The position numbers and the translations under genes were made by a program. A DNA stretch of 11,053 bases. Source: CAZEAC01 sp964510065 (GTDB lineage Bacteria > Bdellovibrionota_C > UBA2361 > CAIXSY01). The DNA lies in the NCBI GenBank assembly GCA_964510065.1, contig CAZEAC010000120.1:1-11053 (forward strand), in the 5' to 3' direction. This document shows positions 6,132-11,053 of this stretch, piece by piece; position 1 is the stretch's first letter; the number at the start of each line of letters is the position of its first letter. Below the pieces are notes generated by a model. The model saw nothing but the letters and a program-made list of their open reading frames with translations, made no database searches and was not told the origin of the DNA.

Positions 6132-6989
6132 TTATGCTTGATGCGAAAGTTTTCGAGCCGCTTCAGAATCGACGAACCAGGTCACTTCGCCGCGCGCCTG
6201 TTCGTAAAGCCGCGCAGGGATCTGCTCAACTTCGCCCGACTTATCAAAAATCCGCTTTAACATCGTAGCTTTCTGTTCACCATTCACAATAAAAAATATT
6301 CGGCGTGCTGAAAACAACGCTCCAGGAGTGAGCGTCACACGATGTCCGCCGCCAGGGTGCGGCACCGCAAGGCAAACTTTGTCCATAGCCGAAATTGCCT
6401 TAGAACCTGGAAAAATTGACGCGGTATGTCCGTCTTCGCCAATTCCAAGGAGTACAATATCAAAGACTGGTAGGGTGCCTTCACCTGCATTGCCTTCACC
6501 TGCATTGCCTTCACCTGCATTGCCTTCACCTGCATTGAGAGCTTTAGCAATAACTTTTCCATACTTATCCGCCGCCTGCTCAGGGGTTCCGCCATCGAAC
6601 TGCACCGAATATACCGAGGGGCCAGGCTTCGGAACATGACCGAGCAGAGTCTCACAAACCATGCGGTAATTGCTCTGACTATCATCAGACGGAACCCAGC
6701 GCTCATCACCCCAAAAGAGCGAGAGTTTTGCCCAATCAATATCTTCAACTCGGGGTGGCAATCCAAGTGCCCGATAGATTGAGCCTGGAGTCTTGCCACC
6801 CGCCAAAACAAGCGAGCAGCGGCCACGTTCGCTTATTGCCTCTTGGATTGACGCCACAATTTCGTCGGCCACCGCCCCGGCAAACAGCTTCGGCTCGAAA
6901 ACTTCTACATTAGGTTCCACAGAACTCTTCCTAAGAGCATATTCCACCTGAGCTATAGCACATCCATGCCTAAGAGTAAGCCCTCCCAT
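6132..6989 (-). CDS. pgl: 6-phosphogluconolactonase with internal NAGEG repeats
   Basis: The enzyme hydrolyses 6-phosphoglucono-delta-lactone to 6-phosphogluconate, the second step of the oxidative pentose phosphate pathway, in the cytoplasm. It belongs to the DevB/SOL NagB-like family. Motifs are LAGGKTP (62-68), WGDERWVP (93-100), SNYRM (106-110), LGIGEDGHTASIFPG (181-195) and TWFVD (270-274). The 285 residues are longer than the usual 230-260 for two reasons. First, four perfect NAGEG units (152-171) sit in the loop just before the core strand FDIVLLG. Second, the N-terminus from ATG 6989 has about 23 residues without family resemblance. GTG at 6918-6920 (codon 24) follows AGGAAGAG at good spacing and gives MEPNVEVFEPK, which fits the family better, so I think 6920 is the likelier start. 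From ATG 6989 the gap to the opcA stop is 39 bp. Its position between opcA and the acyl-CoA dehydrogenase supports co-transcription. Confidence 0.92.
   Translation of the reverse strand: MGGLTLRHGCAIAQVEYALRKSSVEPNVEVFEPKLFAGAVADEIVASIQEAISERGRCSLVLAGGKTPGSIYRALGLPPRVEDIDWAKLSLFWGDERWVPSDDSQSNYRMVCETLLGHVPKPGPSVYSVQFDGGTPEQAADKYGKVIAKALNAGEGNAGEGNAGEGNAGEGTLPVFDIVLLGIGEDGHTASIFPGSKAISAMDKVCLAVPHPGGGHRVTLTPGALFSARRIFFIVNGEQKATMLKRIFDKSGEVEQIPARLYEQARGEVTWFVDSEAARKLSHQA
6478..6537 (-). repeat. In-frame 4 x 15-bp minisatellite in pgl
   Basis: Four perfect tandem copies of the 15-bp unit CCTTCACCTGCATTG (+ strand) encode NAGEG repeated on the - strand. The unit is a multiple of three, so gain or loss of copies keeps pgl in frame. 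It falls in a predicted surface loop between the helix ending KALNAGEG and the strand FDIVLLG. Perfect identity of all copies, including third codon positions, points to recent expansion by slippage. Confidence 0.95.
6925..6932 (-). promoter_or_regulatory. Candidate Shine-Dalgarno for an internal pgl start
   Basis: AGGAAGAG on the - strand is followed by TTCT and GTG at 6918-6920, with eight bases between AGGA and the start codon. This is better than anything I see before ATG 6989 and supports the shorter Pgl N-terminus. Confidence 0.45.
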
Positions 6990-7028
6990 TTGGGCGAAAT
7001 GTTGAGCGGGGGCGCCACCTCCTCCACG

Positions 7029-8150
7029 TTAGGGCACCCCCAAGAATCCATGATTTAACGCTTCTAGCTCAAGCGCCTGGGTAAGCGCAGGACGGTATTC
7101 GGAGAGCAGCTCTCCTATCGAGTAATAGCGCTGTATAAGCGCCAAAGAGCTTTCGTCTTCAAACGCCCTTACCGAGCGCATTTTACGACCTTCAGAAGAA
7201 ACAGCATCACCACCGCCAAGTTCAATAATCGTCTCCAAAACTTCGTCCCGAGTGAGTACGATTCTACCTGGGCAAGCGCCAGCAAAATCAAAACGAATGA
7301 AATCTATCTGGCTTCGTTCCGCGCTGCCGGTAACGCTCAGCTTAAGCGAACAGCTTGCCGGAAGCGACCGGCCGCGACATTCAAATCCAGCGCTGCCCAT
7401 ACCAACAGCCTCGAGGCCGAGGCAATCGAGAATCCAGCCGGCCGCCAGAAGCCCAACACTCGGAAGGCCTTTTGCCCCTGTACCACGACAGCCGACACTT
7501 ATAGCACTTAGATCCGCCAGGCGTGATTGGACCAGATTTCTACTAAAAATCTCACGAATTTGATCGCGCCAGCAGGCCCCTGCCAACCACTGCAGATCAA
7601 CAAACGAACGCGCCGACCGGTACAAATCCTTCATTCGCACAAGCGCGCCATCGAATATCGACGAGTCAATCACAATCCCCTCACAGAGCCGCGCAAGGGT
7701 CGCGGCGAGGTGGGGCTTGCCCTCAAACGAATTGAGGAGATACAGGTCGGTAGAAGCTCCAGTTAAAAGATTAGCCAATACCAAGTTGGGAAGCGCCTCC
7801 CAAAGATGCGCAGGCGCAACAATGCGCAGCACTTCAGAGCAGCCCCACTCATCGTCCGAAGTCTTATGGCAGCGTGCAGCCACCGAAACGTCGATCTCCT
7901 TCCTGTTATCATCACAAACGAGCACGATCAACCGACCAGGATTGATATGATCAAGCAGATCAACCAGCCGCTGGCCAAACGGCTCCGAAACTGCAGAAGG
8001 CGCAAGGATTAGCGAGTTAACTAGACTACGTCTCTCAAATTGCTTGCCTTCCGGTTGAAGCGAGGAGACGGCCTTGTCAAGAGCAAGCGCCAACTCTTTA
8101 GGAGTTGAAGTTACAAATTCGGAGTTTCTCTCGGTCACCTCCCCCTCCAT
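7029..8150 (-). CDS. opcA: OpcA-type glucose-6-phosphate dehydrogenase assembly/activator protein
   Basis: OpcA is the partner of Zwf. In cyanobacteria it is needed for assembly or redox-linked activation of glucose-6-phosphate dehydrogenase, and the family is also standard in actinobacteria. The 373-residue product shows the family layout: RSLVNSLILAP (41-51), NPGRLIVLV (70-78), a mid region with TDLYLLN (134-140) and DSSIFD (162-167), then DLQWLAGACWRDQI (185-198), matching the family pattern DLxW...WRxxI. No signal peptide or membrane segment is present. ATG 8150 directly abuts the zwf stop (TAA-ATG, no gap), so translation is probably coupled. A GTG at codon 5, just after a GGAGGGGGAGG run, is an alternative start only four residues later. 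The tight zwf-opcA-pgl order confirms the assignment. OpcA outside cyanobacteria and actinobacteria is less common, and divergence is visible across the C-terminal half. Confidence 0.88.
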   Translation of the reverse strand: MEGEVTERNSEFVTSTPKELALALDKAVSSLQPEGKQFERRSLVNSLILAPSAVSEPFGQRLVDLLDHINPGRLIVLVCDDNRKEIDVSVAARCHKTSDDEWGCSEVLRIVAPAHLWEALPNLVLANLLTGASTDLYLLNSFEGKPHLAATLARLCEGIVIDSSIFDGALVRMKDLYRSARSFVDLQWLAGACWRDQIREIFSRNLVQSRLADLSAISVGCRGTGAKGLPSVGLLAAGWILDCLGLEAVGMGSAGFECRGRSLPASCSLKLSVTGSAERSQIDFIRFDFAGACPGRIVLTRDEVLETIIELGGGDAVSSEGRKMRSVRAFEDESSLALIQRYYSIGELLSEYRPALTQALELEALNHGFLGVP

Positions 8151-9695
8151 TTAGAGCCGCCGCCAACGATGCCCCGAAGGCGCAAGCAAACCTGCCGCTG
8201 CCGACGGCCCCCATGTCCCCGCGGCATGCTCGTACATTGGCGGCGGATGATCAGAAGACCATGAGTTAAATACCGGCTCAAGCAACGACCAGGCCTCCTC
8301 AATTTCGTCGTCTCTTGTAAATAGAGTCGGATCTCCTTTCATTGCATCAAGAATCAAGCGCTCATAGGCATCTGCCGAAGAAACTCCGAAGGAATGCCCA
8401 TAATTAAAATCCATCACCACCGGGCGCACCCGCAGCCGCGGCCCCGGCGGCTTTGAGAATATCTTAAGCGAGATTCCCTCGTTTGGTTGAACCTGGATAG
8501 CTAACACATTTTGTTCAAGCTCGACCGACCTTCCCGCGAACAACGATGTTGGCGCGCCACGGAAATACACGGTGATCTCCGTAATTCGCTTTGGAAGCCT
8601 CTTTCCGGCACGCACATAAATTGGGACTCCGTGCCAACGCCAATTATCGATCTCCATCTTGAGCGCGACAAAGGTTTCAGTCTGCGACTTCGGATTTACC
8701 CCTTTTTCTTCGAGGTATCCCGCCACCTGGGAACCGTCAACAAACCCCCTGGAGTACTGCGCGCGTACCGTGTTTTCATTAATATTCTCAGGAGTAAAGC
8801 GCCGAAGTGATTTAAGCACCTTTACCTTCTCATCTCGAATACCGTCGGGATCACTCAGTGAATTCGGCGGCTCGATACAGAGAAGCGACAGCATCTGCAA
8901 AAGATGGTTCTGCACAATATCACGCATGATACCAGCCTGGTCGAAATATCCCGCGCGACTGCCGACACCGATATTTTCACACACCGAGATCTGAATATGG
9001 TCGACAAAGTTTCGATTCCATAACGGCTCAAATATACCGTTCGCAAAGCGAAACACTAAAATATTTTGAACCGTCTCTTTGCCAAGGTAATGATCAATGC
9101 GGTAGATCTGGCTTTCGGCGAAGCTCGCCCGCAGCACACGATTAAGCTCGCGAGCCGAGGCAATATCGTGACCGAATGGCTTTTCGACAACAAGAACAGT
9201 GGCGCGGTCTGAAGTCTTCGGATCTTCGACAAGACCTGCTTTTTTCAGATTCGTTGCAATCAAACCGAAATGACTGGGCGACGTCGCCAAATAATAGAGA
9301 TAGTTGAACTGTTCGGCAGAGTCCTTCGGGAGAGTACTCTTGCAGAGCGTCTCAAGGCGCTTACGAAGCGCCACAAAATCTTCCGGTTTACTCGCATCGA
9401 GCGGTTGATAGAACACATTCTTTGCAAAAGAGCTCCAAAGATCATCACTAATCGGCCGCCGGGAATGTTGGCGAATCGCGGCAAGAAGCCCCTCGCGAAA
9501 CTTCTCGTCGGTCAGCGGCGTGCGCGACACGCCTACAATTACAAAGTTACTGGGAAGATATTGGTCATGCAGTAGATTGTATAGCGCGGGGATTAACTTT
9601 CGATGCGTAAGATCGCCTGTCGCACCAAAAATTACAAGCGCCGTAGCAGGTGGTCTTACAATTCGGCCCTCGCCCCCATCAAACGGATTGGACAT
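8151..9695 (-). CDS. zwf: Glucose-6-phosphate 1-dehydrogenase
   Basis: Zwf oxidises glucose-6-phosphate to 6-phosphogluconolactone with NADP+ (or NAD+), the entry step of the oxidative pentose phosphate pathway, in the cytoplasm. Its 514 residues are the normal length. The N-terminal Rossmann fold carries GATGDLTHRKLIPALYN (24-40). EKPFG is at 171-175, the substrate signature RIDHYLGKE at 199-207 (H202, K206 contacting phosphate), and the catalytic-base histidine is H264 in IVQNHLLQ. The C-terminus has the family ending AAGTWGPSAAAGLL. ATG 9693-9695 follows AAAGGGAAGTT, a reasonable ribosome binding site. A 47-bp gap separates it from the tal stop and none from opcA. No truncation or odd residue is evident. 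Confidence 0.97.
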   Translation of the reverse strand: MSNPFDGGEGRIVRPPATALVIFGATGDLTHRKLIPALYNLLHDQYLPSNFVIVGVSRTPLTDEKFREGLLAAIRQHSRRPISDDLWSSFAKNVFYQPLDASKPEDFVALRKRLETLCKSTLPKDSAEQFNYLYYLATSPSHFGLIATNLKKAGLVEDPKTSDRATVLVVEKPFGHDIASARELNRVLRASFAESQIYRIDHYLGKETVQNILVFRFANGIFEPLWNRNFVDHIQISVCENIGVGSRAGYFDQAGIMRDIVQNHLLQMLSLLCIEPPNSLSDPDGIRDEKVKVLKSLRRFTPENINENTVRAQYSRGFVDGSQVAGYLEEKGVNPKSQTETFVALKMEIDNWRWHGVPIYVRAGKRLPKRITEITVYFRGAPTSLFAGRSVELEQNVLAIQVQPNEGISLKIFSKPPGPRLRVRPVVMDFNYGHSFGVSSADAYERLILDAMKGDPTLFTRDDEIEEAWSLLEPVFNSWSSDHPPPMYEHAAGTWGPSAAAGLLAPSGHRWRRL

Positions 9696-9742
9696 AACTT
9701 CCCTTTCTCTATGAATAACAACCTACACCATTAACTTCCACG

Positions 9743-10882
9743 CTACGCCGACATTTGTGCCGCAGCTGCCGCGCGCTTTTTCTCAATCGATTCAAGAAGC
9801 TCGCGATATGATTCGGCAAAGCTTTTCACTCCTTCCTCCTGCAGCTGCCTGAGAAGGTCCGAAAAATTAAGCCCGACCGTGCCAAGTAGCGCAATCACCG
9901 ACTTCGCATCAGCGAGACCGCCATGGAGCCTTGGTTCGATAGTAGCCTTTTCGAGAAGCGCCTTAAGTGTTGCCGGCGGGAGGGTATTTACCGTATCACG
10001 CCCCGCCAGCTCTTCAACATACAGCACCGGACTCAATTTTGGATTTTTGGTACCGGTGCTTGCCCAAAGCGGTCGCTGCACCCGAGCACTTTTTGCCTTA
10101 AGCTTTTCAAAGCGCGCACTCTTGTAAAGCTTCTCGTATTCTTCGTAGGCAAGCTTCGAATTGGCGATGCCGATTTTGCCAAACGTCTTCGCGGCCTCTT
10201 CCGCTTTTGCCTTGCCAGACTTTACAAGCGCCTCAGAATTCTTCTCGCAAATCGCATCAACTCGCGACACAAAGAAACTCGCGACCGAAGCTATCGAAGA
10301 GATATCTTCACCCTTCGCAATTCGCTTCTCGAGTGCCGAAATGTGGGCTTCGGCGACCTGCGAATATACTTCCACTGAAAAAATTAAAGTAACATTCACA
10401 TTGATTCCCAAAGCCAGCACTTCTTGAATCGCGGGAATTCCTTCTTTGGTCGCTGGAATCTTAATCATGATATTAGGACGAGCAAGTTTCGCCCAAATTC
10501 TCTTGGCTGCTTCAATTGTTCCTTTGGTATCGCGGGCAAGCGTAGGTGAGACCTCAATACTTGCGTGCCCATCAGCTCCCTTAGTGCCCTGGTAGATCGG
10601 TTTCAACAGATCCGCGGCTGCGGCAACATCACGCACCATCAACTCTTCGCATAGCTCCTCGGTTCCGAGCCCTTTTCGAACAAGGGCTTGAATGTCCTGG
10701 TCATAGTCCGAGCTATCCGCAATCGCTTTTTTGAAGATAGTTGGATTACTGGTAAGGCCACTTACGCCGGACTCAATAAGCTTAGCGAGCTCGCCCGAAC
10801 GCAACACATCACGCGAAAGATTATCATACCAAATTGATTGCCCAAGAGCGTTGAGCGCAACAATACTTTTGTTTTTTGACAT
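9743..10882 (-). CDS. tal: Transaldolase
   Basis: Transaldolase transfers a dihydroxyacetone unit from sedoheptulose-7-phosphate to glyceraldehyde-3-phosphate, in the non-oxidative pentose phosphate branch. The 379-residue protein is of the longer Tal type seen in actinobacteria and cyanobacteria. Family blocks are LGQSIWYDNLSRDVL (13-27), GVSGLTSNPTIFKKAI (39-54), NIMIKIPATKEGIPAI (137-152, with the Schiff-base lysine K141), GINVNVTLIFS (159-169), SFFVSRVD (202-209) and STGTKNP near the C-terminal third. The tail is Lys/Ala-rich (KKRAAAAAQMSA). It is the first gene of the operon. ATG 10882 follows AAAGAGA at a short distance. The leader at 10883-10941 is AT-rich; TTTAAG and TATTGT, 17 bp apart, are only a weak promoter match. 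The second hairpin repeat lies immediately upstream, so a promoter must lie in about 60 bp or beyond or within the repeat. Confidence 0.95.
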   Translation of the reverse strand: MSKNKSIVALNALGQSIWYDNLSRDVLRSGELAKLIESGVSGLTSNPTIFKKAIADSSDYDQDIQALVRKGLGTEELCEELMVRDVAAAADLLKPIYQGTKGADGHASIEVSPTLARDTKGTIEAAKRIWAKLARPNIMIKIPATKEGIPAIQEVLALGINVNVTLIFSVEVYSQVAEAHISALEKRIAKGEDISSIASVASFFVSRVDAICEKNSEALVKSGKAKAEEAAKTFGKIGIANSKLAYEEYEKLYKSARFEKLKAKSARVQRPLWASTGTKNPKLSPVLYVEELAGRDTVNTLPPATLKALLEKATIEPRLHGGLADAKSVIALLGTVGLNFSDLLRQLQEEGVKSFAESYRELLESIEKKRAAAAAQMSA

Positions 10883-10941
10883 AGAATCTCTTTAATTGCT
10901 CCAATACTACAATAAAAACGGAGCGTTATTTCTTAAACGAT

Positions 10942-11035
10942 GTAACTACTCATTAAGTGTAGGGTACCTTTTCCACTACTCTGTGACCTCTGTGTCTCTG
11001 TGGTTTTCAAGTATTCAAACCACAGAGACACAGAG
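10942..11035 (-). repeat. Hairpin repeat, copy 2, inverted relative to copy 1
   Basis: A 19-bp perfect stem (10988-11006 with 11017-11035, core CTCTGTGTCTCTGTGGTTT) surrounds a 10-base loop. On the - strand it is followed by the same tail as copy 1 (10942-10979, GTAGTGGAAAAG ... TAATGAGTAGTTAC). The tails differ at only about four positions, including one indel. The outer stem of this copy is more degraded (ACTCTGTGAC against CTTTCTCTAT), unlike copy 1 where the stem is 29 bp. It lies about 60 bp upstream of tal, so a hairpin or an embedded promoter here could affect operon expression. The far side runs towards the window end, so its outer boundary is unresolved. Confidence 0.82.
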
Positions 11036-11053
11036 ATAGAGAAAGAATACTCG

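Noticed and set aside
6328..6639. + strand ORF with PSPAL repeats
   Set aside because: It is the antisense reading of the pgl minisatellite. Pgl motifs on the other strand are unmistakable, so the repeat protein is a shadow.
2951..11035. CRISPR array based on the repeated CACAGAGACACAGAG motif
   Set aside because: There are only two copies of the element, 8 kb apart and in opposite orientation. There are no regularly spaced repeats, spacers or cas genes.

Overview
The window comes from a bacterium of roughly 50% GC, probably Gram-negative and probably uncultured. The Gram-negative reading rests on a KdsD-type arabinose-5-phosphate isomerase (Kdo/LPS synthesis). The gene order tal-zwf-opcA-pgl is the one familiar from Actinobacteria and Cyanobacteria, but base composition and the KdsD homologue do not suggest an actinobacterium. 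I cannot assign a phylum from the sequence alone.

Layout, left to right. (1) 1-195 holds no gene that I can see. (2) 196-1235 (- strand) is a broken gene of unknown function. It has a clear coding signature in two frames, joined by an apparent 1-base deletion in a short T run, and no usable start codon before it hits the next feature. (3) 1236-1415 is a 180-bp imperfect palindrome with 20-bp perfect ends, MITE-like and bounded by CTAG. (4) 1482-2294 (-) is a WalJ/YycJ-type metallo-beta-lactamase-fold hydrolase. (5) 2330-2917 (+), divergent from it by 35 bp, is a short SIS-domain-only KdsD-like isomerase and the only real + strand gene. (6) 2951-3054 is the first copy of a hairpin repeat (CTCTGTGTCTCTGTGGTTT family). 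(7) 3066-10882 is a tight block of six - strand genes, transcribed right to left: transaldolase, glucose-6-phosphate dehydrogenase, OpcA, 6-phosphogluconolactonase, an acyl-CoA dehydrogenase and a polytopic Agl23-type (TIGR03663) membrane protein. Gaps are 47, 0, 39, 16 and 8 bp, so one operon is likely. (8) 10942-11035 is a second, inverted copy of the hairpin repeat, running towards the window edge.

The first four operon genes form a coherent unit. Zwf oxidises glucose-6-phosphate, OpcA is the Zwf assembly/activation factor, Pgl hydrolyses the lactone, and Tal links to the non-oxidative branch. Neither gnd nor tkt lies in the window. The acyl-CoA dehydrogenase and the Agl23-like protein share the transcription unit but have no obvious metabolic tie to it.

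The points most worth a second look are the large palindrome abutting the broken gene, the inverted pair of hairpin repeats framing the operon with matching tails facing inward, and a perfect 4 x 15-bp in-frame minisatellite inside pgl. I did not find a convincing new defence or mobile system.
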